Source: Lunatimonas salinarum (GTDB taxonomy: Bacteria; Bacteroidota; Bacteroidia; Cytophagales; Cyclobacteriaceae). From it: DNA of 64,000 bases. The stretch spans positions 62,001 to 126,000 of the forward strand of contig NZ_JACVCV010000015.1 in the NCBI RefSeq assembly GCF_017811155.1, written 5' to 3'. Every line of letters starts with the position of its first letter. Position 1 is the stretch's first letter. The position numbers and the translations under genes were made by a program. Below the pieces are notes generated by a model, which was not told the origin of the DNA, made no database searches, and was given only the letters and a program-made list of their open reading frames with translations. Shown here piece after piece: positions 27,619-36,876 of the stretch.

Positions 27619-27812
27619 ATGAAGGGCTGGCTTGGAACCTTGTTGTTTGCCCTGCTGCTCGGCGATGGACTGGCGCAGACCATGGATACGGTGTTTTTGG
27701 CCAGGCAGGCCCCTATTGTCGGGAAGCTAAAAAGAATCCGATACGGAACCTCCATTTCAAGGGCGAAAACATTGATTATGGCATCGTGATCCATATCGGC
27801 TACACCTTCTAG
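27619..27812 (+). pseudogene. Remnant of an outer-membrane protein gene
   Basis: An ATG at 27619 opens a signal peptide (MKGWLGTLLFALLLGDGLAQ) and runs 56 codons to a TGA at 27787. In another frame the last 80 bases read NLHFKGENIDYGIVIHIGYTF and then stop at 27810, a typical final beta-strand of an outer-membrane protein ending in Phe. Start and end of one exported barrel gene thus seem joined out of frame after loss of the middle. The parent family cannot be told. Confidence 0.45.
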
Positions 27813-27813
27813 C

Positions 27814-30507
27814 CTACTTGACCACTATCAGAGATCGCTTTAACACCTCGTCCAATCCTAAACTGGCACTGCGATATCGTACCACCACTGGATAGGTCCC
27901 AACGGAAACGGGGCTACCATTCAGTATGCCGTCCCAAGTACATACCGGCGTTAGGGATCCTGAAACCGAATTTTTGCTGTAATAGATGAGCTCCCCGGTC
28001 CGTTGAAAGATAAACACTTCTACTTCATCGATCCCCTCATTGGCATACACCCTGAAATCTCTACTTGGTTCACCCGCCGCCATCGCATCGGTCATCCGGA
28101 TCATTACCACGCACCCTTCAGTGACTTCAAAAGCCTTGGTTTGCTCACATCCTTCCTCCGTGAATACACGTACCTCATAGGCTCCCGGGGCAGGGACTGT
28201 CAGAGCCAATTGATCGCTAATCAGCTCTCCGTCTAAATACCACTCCGCGGTAGAATACCCTTCTACCGTTAAGGTAGGAAAAATGCCCTCGTCACTGCAT
28301 ATTTCATAGCTGTCATCCAGAGATATGGGAGCTGGGGTAACCCTTTCCAGTACAAACTCTGCCGTACCCAACCTGCAGCCTATTTCATTTCGCACCACTG
28401 CTTGGTACAAGCCTACCTCTGTCACATCGATGGATTCCAGGTCGTTATACTCCAGCAACCAAACCCATTCTCCCTGATCATCCTGCCTAAACCACTCGAT
28501 CGCTCTGACCACCTCGGGATCCCCAATGCTCAAGGACAGGGTGCTGAACACATCCTCCCCGCAGAAAGGAGTAGCTTCTATGGCTACCTCGGTAGAACGC
28601 AACGGCACCACTACCTCAAACGGCACCGGGGTCACTTCACAGGAACTACTGGCACGTGGTTGCACCTCCAGGGAATAGTTTCCCGGCGAAGGAGGAAAAA
28701 ACTGGGTACTCCGCCCAACGATGGTACCGTCCTCTGAATACCAGCGAATAAAAACCTCATTCACGTTTCTGTCATATAGCTCAGCAGTATACATTTGCCG
28801 ACCCGAACAATCCACCTGTCTGAAGACGGGCTCAAACTCCACGGGTTGACTTACCACCACTTCGAAGGTGCGGGTTCGTGGACAAGTTGTAGCGTTGGCG
28901 TCAGAAGCGGAGCCGGTTAAACGATAGGTACCGCTTTGATCGATGGTGAAGCCATCACCGGTCACTCCTCCTACTTGGGTCCCATCGGGTCGCGTCAGGG
29001 TGTAGCGTAGCGGCTGTGTACTCTCTGGCACCAGTTCATACGAAACACATACACGAAGGTCTGCCGGAACCGAAAAATCGACCTGTCCGGTTCCCTCCAC
29101 CTCATACACCGTTGCACCGGTACTGTTGCAATTGGATCCATCGCTGATTTCCACCTCATACGATCCGGCCGGCACTGGAACGGTCAGCTCCGTGGTATTG
29201 GTAAATGCGCCGGCATAATCCCGGCCTTGCGCACTGATGACCCTATACCTTCCAGATTGGGGAGTACCCATAAAATCAATCAATAACGCCCCCAAGTTAA
29301 TATCCGAAGCCGAACAGGTTTGATCAACGGCCGTTACGGTAAACGGAATTGCCTCGTCCAAGTCGGAGTTCCCTATCTGAATATTCCTGGAAAAGGTACA
29401 GTTTCCTACCCTTCCTGTGACGAAATAAATCCCGGGTTCCAGATTTTGAATAATGCGGGTAACCCCCGCTCCCAAGTTGTTAATCGTTCCCTGCCCCCCC
29501 GAAACAGTTATGGCATCCAATGGCGTAGTGACAGCTATTTGAAAAGATCCGTTGGCCACCCCACACCCGTCGGAATCCTGTAACTTGGTGAGTGAAAAAC
29601 CACCCGCACCCTCCACAACCTCTAGGTTAAACCGTTGCTCAACGGAGCACCCGGGTCGATCAGGGTCGTCCACGTTGAAAAAAATCGTATATTGGCCTAC
29701 TCCATCCAAACGATCGGTATTTAAGTCCAAGGCAAAGGCATTTCCAAGGGATGTAATTCCGCTTTCCCCCTGCTTTTGATAGGCCCATCGAGCCAGCACC
29801 GGGATATCCGGCGTATAAAACACCGATTGTCCCAGGCAAGCTCTGACCGCTGACGCTTGCACCTGCACTTCAATGGAAGGCCCCACAAATGTACTAGCCG
29901 TCACCTCACAGGCCTGCGAGACCACCCGTACATAATACCTGCCCGGCTCGGTGGCCAAAAAACTGTTTTCAGTTCCCAAAACCTGTCCCTGAGTCCGATA
30001 CCACTCAAACGAAAAGCTGTTGAAATTCGGTTCATTGGGATCAATGGCAAACATGCGGACAGGGTCATTTCCGCAAAAAACGTAATCTGGCCTAAGGACA
30101 AAACGGGGGCCACGCTCCACCACCACCTGTTGAGAAGAACGGAAAAAATTTTGGTCATCGCCTCTTATCACCTGTAAACTAACGGTATACACGCCTTCCG
30201 AAGTAAAGGGAAATTCAATTTCTTGAAAATCCGCTCCACCGGTCTGATAATAGACCTCCTCTCCCGCAGCATCGGTAATGCTCCACACATAACGATCGGT
30301 ACCAGGATCTCCAGCCCCAAAAAACGTGGCAAAAAACGCCGAACCGGTCAAACAGATTGCAGTTGGCCCCACCAGCTCCGGATCTTGCTCGGGCCGTGCC
30401 TGAAACGTCCCTGAAATCTGCGAAGGAAACTCCCAAACAGTGACTAAACTGGCGAAACCTACCGAGAGAAGGATCGTGAAGAGGCTCAGACTAAACCCTA
30501 GTTTCAT
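27814..30507 (-). CDS. T9SS-exported surface protein with gliding-motility C-terminal domain
   Basis: An 897-aa secreted protein: signal segment (about 1-35), a PKD-like domain (about 40-130), then a chain of Ig/PKD-like beta domains rich in paired Cys, and a final CHU_C/gliding-motility-associated C-terminal domain (about 810-897; ILNGSPVSVGTYPVVVRY ... LIVVK) used as type IX secretion signal. Most of it is similar in order and sequence to the C-terminal half of the 1731-aa protein upstream, so the two are paralogues. It likely acts at the cell surface in adhesion or motility; ligand unknown. Confidence 0.82.
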   Translation of the reverse strand: MKLGFSLSLFTILLSVGFASLVTVWEFPSQISGTFQARPEQDPELVGPTAICLTGSAFFATFFGAGDPGTDRYVWSITDAAGEEVYYQTGGADFQEIEFPFTSEGVYTVSLQVIRGDDQNFFRSSQQVVVERGPRFVLRPDYVFCGNDPVRMFAIDPNEPNFNSFSFEWYRTQGQVLGTENSFLATEPGRYYVRVVSQACEVTASTFVGPSIEVQVQASAVRACLGQSVFYTPDIPVLARWAYQKQGESGITSLGNAFALDLNTDRLDGVGQYTIFFNVDDPDRPGCSVEQRFNLEVVEGAGGFSLTKLQDSDGCGVANGSFQIAVTTPLDAITVSGGQGTINNLGAGVTRIIQNLEPGIYFVTGRVGNCTFSRNIQIGNSDLDEAIPFTVTAVDQTCSASDINLGALLIDFMGTPQSGRYRVISAQGRDYAGAFTNTTELTVPVPAGSYEVEISDGSNCNSTGATVYEVEGTGQVDFSVPADLRVCVSYELVPESTQPLRYTLTRPDGTQVGGVTGDGFTIDQSGTYRLTGSASDANATTCPRTRTFEVVVSQPVEFEPVFRQVDCSGRQMYTAELYDRNVNEVFIRWYSEDGTIVGRSTQFFPPSPGNYSLEVQPRASSSCEVTPVPFEVVVPLRSTEVAIEATPFCGEDVFSTLSLSIGDPEVVRAIEWFRQDDQGEWVWLLEYNDLESIDVTEVGLYQAVVRNEIGCRLGTAEFVLERVTPAPISLDDSYEICSDEGIFPTLTVEGYSTAEWYLDGELISDQLALTVPAPGAYEVRVFTEEGCEQTKAFEVTEGCVVMIRMTDAMAAGEPSRDFRVYANEGIDEVEVFIFQRTGELIYYSKNSVSGSLTPVCTWDGILNGSPVSVGTYPVVVRYRSASLGLDEVLKRSLIVVK

Positions 30508-30871
30508 GTACTAATCAGTATATTATGTTCTACATGTGCCACTACTTTTCCCGATTCAGGCGGATGGATGAGACGCTCCAGATGCCGATCTCCATTTACA
30601 CTGCCTGGTATGCATTCGGTAGGATTTCCGGAAGGTCGCGGAACAGCAATAACAAAATCCGTACCCAAAGATAAATCCATACAGGGCTTAATAAAAAGTC
30701 AAAGCTGTAATTTCAACCAACTTCCATCCTTTATTTAGGTGGCATGCAGCCCAAGTGAATCAAGACATTGCTTTCCTACAGAACTTCGTAAAAAATTGCA
30801 ACTGCCATTCAAACCTATCCTTTAACGCGTACATTTTATTTAAATGTAATAGAAAACCTGACCAAACTACG
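30508..30871. other. Gene-free stretch between the 897-aa gene and yaaA
   Basis: About 364 bases. A short imperfect palindrome (ACATTT...AAATGT, 30831-30847) is the only structure seen; no promoter box, RNA or gene found. Confidence 0.4.
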
Positions 30872-31624
30872 TCACCGTACGAAGACCCATTCCTCTTCGC
30901 TGCTCAAGGTATCGGCATATTCGTACCCCTCTTCCTGAAAGGTCTTCAAGGCCTCCGGATTGGTCAGACGGTTTTTGATCGCAAAATCCGTCATCATCCC
31001 TCGTGCCTGCTTGGCAAAAAGTCCGATCACCTTGTAAGTGCCATCTCTATATTCCTTAAACGTTGGGGTGATGACCTGTGCCTGTAGGCTGCTACGGTCT
31101 ACGGCCTTAAAATACTCCTGAGAGGCCAGATTGACCACTATTCCCGCCTCTGCAGCTTCGTCTAGGGCCTTGGCAATCTTACTTCCCCAAAAGCTGTATA
31201 GGTCTTTGCCCTTCTTATTTTTCAGCTTCACCCCCATCTCCAATCGATAGGGCTGTATCAGATCCAAAGGCTTTAACAAGCCATAAAGCCCGGAAAGAAT
31301 ACGCACATGCTGTTGTGCAAATTCAAAATCAGCTGCTGTGAAATTAGCCACATCGATCTTGGTATAAACATCTCCCTTAAAAGCCAATAAGGCTTGTTTG
31401 GCATTTTCTGCTGAAAAATCATCTTCAAAGCGCTGATAACGCTCGTGGTTCAATTCAGCCAAATTATCACTCACGTGCATTAATTCCTTGATGTCCTTTG
31501 GCTTCTTTCTTTTCATAATGGCCACCAGTTCCTTTATTTCTCTTTTGAAATCCGGACTGGTGCGTAGTTCTATCGGGCTTTCACTTAAGTCCAGCGTTTT
31601 GGCTGGCGAAATTAAAATCAACAT
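30872..31624 (-). CDS. yaaA: Peroxide stress protein YaaA
   Basis: A 250-aa cytoplasmic protein of the YaaA (DUF328/UPF0246) family, which lowers free iron and limits DNA damage during peroxide stress. Starts MLILISPAKTLD as usual and has LSGLYGLLKPLDLIQPYRLEM and the C-terminal FAKQARGMMTDF block. It begins 3 nt after the stop of the 1731-aa gene, so they share a transcript although the roles look unrelated. Confidence 0.93.
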   Translation of the reverse strand: MLILISPAKTLDLSESPIELRTSPDFKREIKELVAIMKRKKPKDIKELMHVSDNLAELNHERYQRFEDDFSAENAKQALLAFKGDVYTKIDVANFTAADFEFAQQHVRILSGLYGLLKPLDLIQPYRLEMGVKLKNKKGKDLYSFWGSKIAKALDEAAEAGIVVNLASQEYFKAVDRSSLQAQVITPTFKEYRDGTYKVIGLFAKQARGMMTDFAIKNRLTNPEALKTFQEEGYEYADTLSSEEEWVFVR

Positions 31625-31627
31625 AAT

Positions 31628-34600
31628 TTACTCAATTACAACTATTGCTTTTCGTATGGTTTGATTGATTTGTTGCTGCTCATTACTAAACCTTACAACC
31701 ACGGGATATGTTCCCACGGGAACCTTTTGCCCATTTACGTATCCGTCCCAAGCGCACCATGCCACCTCCTGCGAGGGATTGGATTCCTCACAGTAAAAGA
31801 TCAACTCTCCCCACCGGTTATATATAAAAACTCCCAGCAAATCAATGGGACCCTTTGTGTAAACCACAAAGTTTCGGGTTGGGCTACCCGGAATGATCGC
31901 ATTCGGAAAAGTCACGTTGATTTCGCAGTCCTCTTCCACTTCAAACGGAGCCACAAATTCACATCCAGCCTCATCCAAGACCCGCAACTCATAAGAACCT
32001 GGCAACGTGGGAGTAAACTGTGGCTCGGTGCTCAGTTCCTCTCCGTCCAATACCCAGGAATAGGAGGCAAACGCACCACCTATCAGCTCGGTAAGATTCC
32101 CATCCAACGGACAAATAACGTATCTGGGATCCAAAATCGGCGCCGTACTGTTTGACTGCAAAATCTCGATCGTCTCACTACCCAAGATACAATCAAACTC
32201 GTTGTAAAGCCGGACCTCGTACCTGCCTGCCTCGGCGACGGTAATCACCAAATCCTCTTCTCCTACAATCTCCGTTAGCTCGCCATCCACTTCCCTAAAC
32301 CAAGCAAATCTGTCTACGGAAAGAAAATCACCGGACGCGGTAATGCTGGTAGAAAGTACCTCACCGCACAGATTGGGGCTAAATAATTCCACCTCTACGG
32401 TATCCGAAAACTCGCCCACCACCACTTCGCTAGGAGCCGGCACCACACAGCCCCCCACATCGCTGACCGCTACCGTGTACCGGCCGGCAGGCAAATCGAT
32501 GGACAAGGCGACCTGTGAATCCAACGTACCAGTATACACCTCACCGTCATCCAGACCCACCACTTCGTATGACCCGGAGGCCGGGCCATTGGGAAATACC
32601 AAGTCTATACCACCCGGCAGCGACCCCTCCGGCCCACATCCCTCGTCCCTCACTTCAACCTCAAAGGTAACATCCGAAGGGGGGTTGGCATTTTCGATAA
32701 TGGCTGCCTGAGAAGTAGCGCAACCATTGGCATACCCAATCAACGTGTAAACACCGGGCTGCAATCCGTCCAATACCTGTATGTCGTTTGCCAGCACATC
32801 GAAGAACACGAGATCGAGCTCGGGCACAAGCAAGCTGTCCAGTAAAACCTGAGGCTGGACTTCTAACGAGCCATCCCCTATCTCGCAGCTTTCGGCCGGT
32901 GAGACAGCGATGACGTCAAAGGCCGGACCGGCATTTACCCGCAAAAACGCAGATCGCTCAAAAACGCAGGTACTGTCCAAAGGATCGGCAGTAAGAAAGA
33001 ACAACTCGTAATCTCCGGCTTCTTCAAGGATGCTGGTTTCCAACGTCAGGGCCAGTGTATCGGAAAGTGCGATGCGATCCGATGATCCCTGTAGTTGAAT
33101 AGACCAGGATCCGGCCACCGGCGTATTCGGCGTAAAATTGACCGTCTCGCCCAAGCAAACCTCCTCTGCTGACTGATCAATTTCAAATTCAAATGGAGGT
33201 CCCACAAAGACGGACCTGGAAACAGGGCAGGCCTGAAACAGCTCCGGATCAACATCCTCGGGCACGCGATAGGCTACAGTAACCGTATAGATGCTTTCCT
33301 CGGTAACTTCCAAGATATTCTGGTCACCCAAAATGTCTCCTGCCGCATTGACCCATTGAAACACATACTCGTCTATTCGTGGATCTTCGGGATCCACTGC
33401 CAGCAGTTCCAATACCGAGTCACCGCAGAGTGCGATGTCGCTGGGAAGAATCAGGTCCGGGGAATCAACCACCTCCACTTCCAATCGAAATAGCTCATCC
33501 CAGGGTTCTCCACAACGGTTTACCTCCAATTCTACCGTAAATATACCCGCAGTCTGGAATTGGTATTCCAGATTTTGCAGATCTTCGCCACCGTTTAGAA
33601 ACTCATCCACGACGGTTCCCTGTTCATCGTAGATCCTCCAATTGTACAAATCAATATCCGGCTCTCCCCCACCTTCAAACAGCCCCACGGCCCCTTCTTC
33701 GGCACCAAGGCATAGCCTGTCCGGACCCGACAACCCTGGGTCAGGAATACTGGAACCCGATTGCTGCACAAAAGCCGGTAGCCCTAAGTTGGTGGTTCCG
33801 GGCATCGGCTCCACCCCATCTTGATTAAAGGTACTCGGGTTACAGGCATTGCCCGGTAAAATCTGACCAATGCGGTTGGACCCAACCACGGCTGCGTAGA
33901 TTTGTCCATCCGGCCCTACCTGCAAGGCACCGAGATCCAACCCCGCAGTCTGATCCACCACCGCTCGGCTGTCTAGTATACACTGCTCGATCGCCGCCCG
34001 CCCCTGTGCCGTATCAAAACACTCTTGGCAGCGTGTAGTAACGGGATTGTCCGGATCGGTTTCGTCGGTATCCTCCACGCTTTGCAGGAAGAATTCCTCC
34101 ACGCCGGGGCCTCCATTTCGATAGGAAACATAGACCCTGGAGTTATCCGAAGAAAACTCCAATCCATACACTTCCCCATCGGTGCCCAAATCCAACAGGG
34201 CAAATTCTGTCAATTCCCCGGTATTTTGGTCAAAGTCGAAGATCTGCAGCTTATTTGTGCCCCCATCCACGTAGGTGACGGCCAGCTTGGACCCGTCGCC
34301 GGCAAACTTCATCACCCCGGTACTGCCGCCAAACCCGTGTACCCCACCTACTGAGTTAAAAACCGGCTGACCGATCCCCTGCCCAGATACCGGGTACATT
34401 CGGAAAGTATTGTTCCCTACTTCGTGAAAGGCCACCCACGTGGTATCACCGGCGTTAAGAGCTGCGGAATGTTCAGTGCTGGAACTGAACAGAAAGTTAT
34501 CCTTTGTAACCACATTGCCGATACCCTCCTGGTTATCTCCCTTGATATCGACCATGGAAAACTTCACTTCGCTCGTCCCATTGGCTCCCGTTTGGGTAGT

Positions 34601-36823
34601 AAACAGGTAAAACAACGTTTCATCTGAAGAAACCGGCACCGCCAATACACTTCCCGCAGAGAGATTGTCTCCTCCAATGTCCAGTCCGTTTTGCATAGGG
34701 TCTCCGTTCAGATCCCAAACCGTTTGCCCATCGGTGTAAAAAAGTACCTGCCCTGCCTGATCCGATACCGTCGTGACCCCTGCGGGGATATTCTGCGGAT
34801 GGGGATTTGCAATCGGCCTGGGGGTGGGGGCTTCCGGGTCATCCGGATCCGGATTAAAATCCAAACCAGCCCCATCACCAAAATACCAAATGTTATTGGT
34901 CTGATCTTGTACATCCCACATTTGAATACGAATACCTGCGTACGAATAACAGGTAGACCCTACCTCACGCACCAATACCCAATAATACCCCGGGCGACAC
35001 ACCTCATTGGGCGCTTCAGGCCCCCAACCCTCTTCCCGCTTGTTGGACCAAAAATACTCGTAATTACCCCCCTGCCCTCCCCCACCGGGACCACCAATGC
35101 CTGGGTTTCCGATACCGGGTATTCCGATACCGGGTCCGCCTATACCCGGACCACCTATACCGGGCCCACCAATACCGGGCCCACCAATACCCGGTTGACC
35201 GGGTTGCCCTCCTTGACCGCCCTGACCTTGGCCGCTTTGCACGTCCACGAGTGGCATCAAGTCGATACAAGCCGGATCACAAAGTGTGGTGTCTGCAGGG
35301 TTAAACTGGACTTGTAAGTCGTTCTGCTGAAAATTGATCGTTTGGGTGACTTCACTGGTTTCCCCATTCGCAAAGGTGACGGTCAATCTAACGGTTACTT
35401 GTTGTTCTGCTGTAGCCTCCCGGGGTAACAGTAGGTGTTCCTTCGTCAGGTCCAGCTCGATCTCCTCCCCTTCTTCATCGACCAATGGAGGTAAAATTTC
35501 CCAATCAAAGCTTACGGGACGGTAATTGAGGGGCGTAATTTGGCTGGTAAGCAGCAATGGATTGTTCATACAGGGATCATCTGGTTCCCACGTAAAAGCA
35601 ACCTTAGGTCCCACATCTATGGTAGGTGTAAATACCGTAAACACCGTGCCGCAAAAATCTGCCCCCTCAAAAGGGTCCGGTTCCCCCTCTAGGCCGATCA
35701 GGGCCTCCTCGTCCGGGTTGCTGATCCTACCCACAAACTGCGGCCCGCCCTCTGTCTCCTCGTATATATAGTACAACTGCCCATCGGGCCCCACCCGCAA
35801 GTCATAGATCCTGTAACTGGCGTGACCCAAATCAACGGCCAATGGACCGCTCGGGACAGGGGTCTCTTCCTCATTTTCCCCTTCTTCTGGAAACTCATCG
35901 GCCTGGGTACCGTCCGTACGAATTCTGAAAATCCCGTCACCCCTGGAAAAATAAACCATTTCTCCGTTTGGAGAAAAAGCAGCTCCTTCTATAGGTTCTT
36001 CCCCTCCGGTATCATCTAGCGGCAGGGGATCTCCCAAGGTCCCTGCACTGGCATCGAAATCAAACACCAACAAATCCTCCCCGGTATCCTGCGGAATAAC
36101 GATCAATTTGGCCGTATCCTCGTCAAAAACAAACGCTTTGGGCGTTATGTCCAGGGGAATACTTTGAAGCGAGGTGAATTGACCGGTCGTTTCCTCAATC
36201 CTAGTGAGCATGAGGTTGCCGTTGTTATAGCTGACCAAGTGACTGGCGGAGGTGGGGGTCTTAAGGACTACAATGGCCCCCTGTGCCTCACCCAGACTGC
36301 CTCCAGCGGTAACCGCACCGGCGGGAGGCTGATTTACCGGCGCCCCGCCCTGATTATTCATGTCCACGATGTTGTATTCCAGTTCGCCGGAACGGTTGAT
36401 AAAAAACAGGTAAAAGGTACGGCTATCAGAGATGGTAGGATTAAAATCCTGTACAGCGATAGCTACAGATTGCCTGCCCGTCTCGTCCCCTCCAAGCTCT
36501 CCAATGATTCCCTGCATGGGTTCATTCAGGTAGTTATACACCAAGGCACCGTCCGTATAAAAAAGAATTTCTCCGGAAATAGGGTCTACTGCCATGGCTG
36601 TATTACCTTTGCCAAGGACAATGTTTTGGGACAGGCTCTTTACCCGGGCCGTGCCATCTTTTCCGAAGGACAGGTAGTTGTTATCGCTTCCTTCGCAATA
36701 GCCAAAAATCCATTCATTGTTATTAAATCCCTGACCGTAACCAGCATGGCTCTGAAAAAGTAATAAGATCAATGCCGTGGAAACAAAAACAGCATGATTT
36801 ATGTAGTTAGGAAGAGATTTCAT
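31628..36823 (-). CDS. Giant T9SS-exported adhesin-like protein with collagen-like tract
   Basis: A 1731-aa secreted protein. Signal peptide to about residue 30 (HAGYGQ). Two related blocks with 'NNEWIFGYCEG/NIWYFGDGAGLDF' openings and beta-propeller-like sequence (about 30-400 and 640-1010) flank a PKD-like region and a Gly/Pro-rich tract (about 535-585) of GIGGP units. The rest (about 1030-1640) is Ig/PKD-like, and the end (about 1640-1731) is a CHU_C-type type IX secretion domain. The divergent porP/sprF gene next to it is the classic partner for such proteins, as SprF is for SprB. Probably a surface filament or adhesin for gliding or attachment; no ligand can be named. Confidence 0.85.
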   Translation of the reverse strand: MKSLPNYINHAVFVSTALILLLFQSHAGYGQGFNNNEWIFGYCEGSDNNYLSFGKDGTARVKSLSQNIVLGKGNTAMAVDPISGEILFYTDGALVYNYLNEPMQGIIGELGGDETGRQSVAIAVQDFNPTISDSRTFYLFFINRSGELEYNIVDMNNQGGAPVNQPPAGAVTAGGSLGEAQGAIVVLKTPTSASHLVSYNNGNLMLTRIEETTGQFTSLQSIPLDITPKAFVFDEDTAKLIVIPQDTGEDLLVFDFDASAGTLGDPLPLDDTGGEEPIEGAAFSPNGEMVYFSRGDGIFRIRTDGTQADEFPEEGENEEETPVPSGPLAVDLGHASYRIYDLRVGPDGQLYYIYEETEGGPQFVGRISNPDEEALIGLEGEPDPFEGADFCGTVFTVFTPTIDVGPKVAFTWEPDDPCMNNPLLLTSQITPLNYRPVSFDWEILPPLVDEEGEEIELDLTKEHLLLPREATAEQQVTVRLTVTFANGETSEVTQTINFQQNDLQVQFNPADTTLCDPACIDLMPLVDVQSGQGQGGQGGQPGQPGIGGPGIGGPGIGGPGIGGPGIGIPGIGNPGIGGPGGGGQGGNYEYFWSNKREEGWGPEAPNEVCRPGYYWVLVREVGSTCYSYAGIRIQMWDVQDQTNNIWYFGDGAGLDFNPDPDDPEAPTPRPIANPHPQNIPAGVTTVSDQAGQVLFYTDGQTVWDLNGDPMQNGLDIGGDNLSAGSVLAVPVSSDETLFYLFTTQTGANGTSEVKFSMVDIKGDNQEGIGNVVTKDNFLFSSSTEHSAALNAGDTTWVAFHEVGNNTFRMYPVSGQGIGQPVFNSVGGVHGFGGSTGVMKFAGDGSKLAVTYVDGGTNKLQIFDFDQNTGELTEFALLDLGTDGEVYGLEFSSDNSRVYVSYRNGGPGVEEFFLQSVEDTDETDPDNPVTTRCQECFDTAQGRAAIEQCILDSRAVVDQTAGLDLGALQVGPDGQIYAAVVGSNRIGQILPGNACNPSTFNQDGVEPMPGTTNLGLPAFVQQSGSSIPDPGLSGPDRLCLGAEEGAVGLFEGGGEPDIDLYNWRIYDEQGTVVDEFLNGGEDLQNLEYQFQTAGIFTVELEVNRCGEPWDELFRLEVEVVDSPDLILPSDIALCGDSVLELLAVDPEDPRIDEYVFQWVNAAGDILGDQNILEVTEESIYTVTVAYRVPEDVDPELFQACPVSRSVFVGPPFEFEIDQSAEEVCLGETVNFTPNTPVAGSWSIQLQGSSDRIALSDTLALTLETSILEEAGDYELFFLTADPLDSTCVFERSAFLRVNAGPAFDVIAVSPAESCEIGDGSLEVQPQVLLDSLLVPELDLVFFDVLANDIQVLDGLQPGVYTLIGYANGCATSQAAIIENANPPSDVTFEVEVRDEGCGPEGSLPGGIDLVFPNGPASGSYEVVGLDDGEVYTGTLDSQVALSIDLPAGRYTVAVSDVGGCVVPAPSEVVVGEFSDTVEVELFSPNLCGEVLSTSITASGDFLSVDRFAWFREVDGELTEIVGEEDLVITVAEAGRYEVRLYNEFDCILGSETIEILQSNSTAPILDPRYVICPLDGNLTELIGGAFASYSWVLDGEELSTEPQFTPTLPGSYELRVLDEAGCEFVAPFEVEEDCEINVTFPNAIIPGSPTRNFVVYTKGPIDLLGVFIYNRWGELIFYCEESNPSQEVAWCAWDGYVNGQKVPVGTYPVVVRFSNEQQQINQTIRKAIVVIE
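35077..35213 (-). repeat. 15-bp tandem repeat coding a GIGGP tract
   Basis: About nine 15-bp units encode Gly-Ile-Gly-Gly-Pro and close variants (GIGIP, GIGNP) inside the 1731-aa gene. It is a likely flexible or collagen-like linker and a site where copy number could change. Confidence 0.75.
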
Positions 36824-36833
36824 AATTTAACAG

Positions 36834-36858
36834 CCGCATTAAATACGCTTTAAGGCGG
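36834..36858. promoter_or_regulatory. Dyad between the giant adhesin gene and porP
   Basis: CCGC-A-TTAAA / TTTAA-G-GCGG with a 5-nt centre forms a 10-bp inverted repeat with one mismatch in the 53-nt space between the divergent genes. It may be an operator or leader hairpin shared by both. Confidence 0.4.
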
Positions 36859-36876
36859 CAAACCGTTTATTACCTG

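Noticed and set aside
34691-35317. 208-codon plus-strand frame over the GIGGP tract
   Set aside because: Low-complexity Thr/Tyr/Pro shadow of the repeat; no start context or family.
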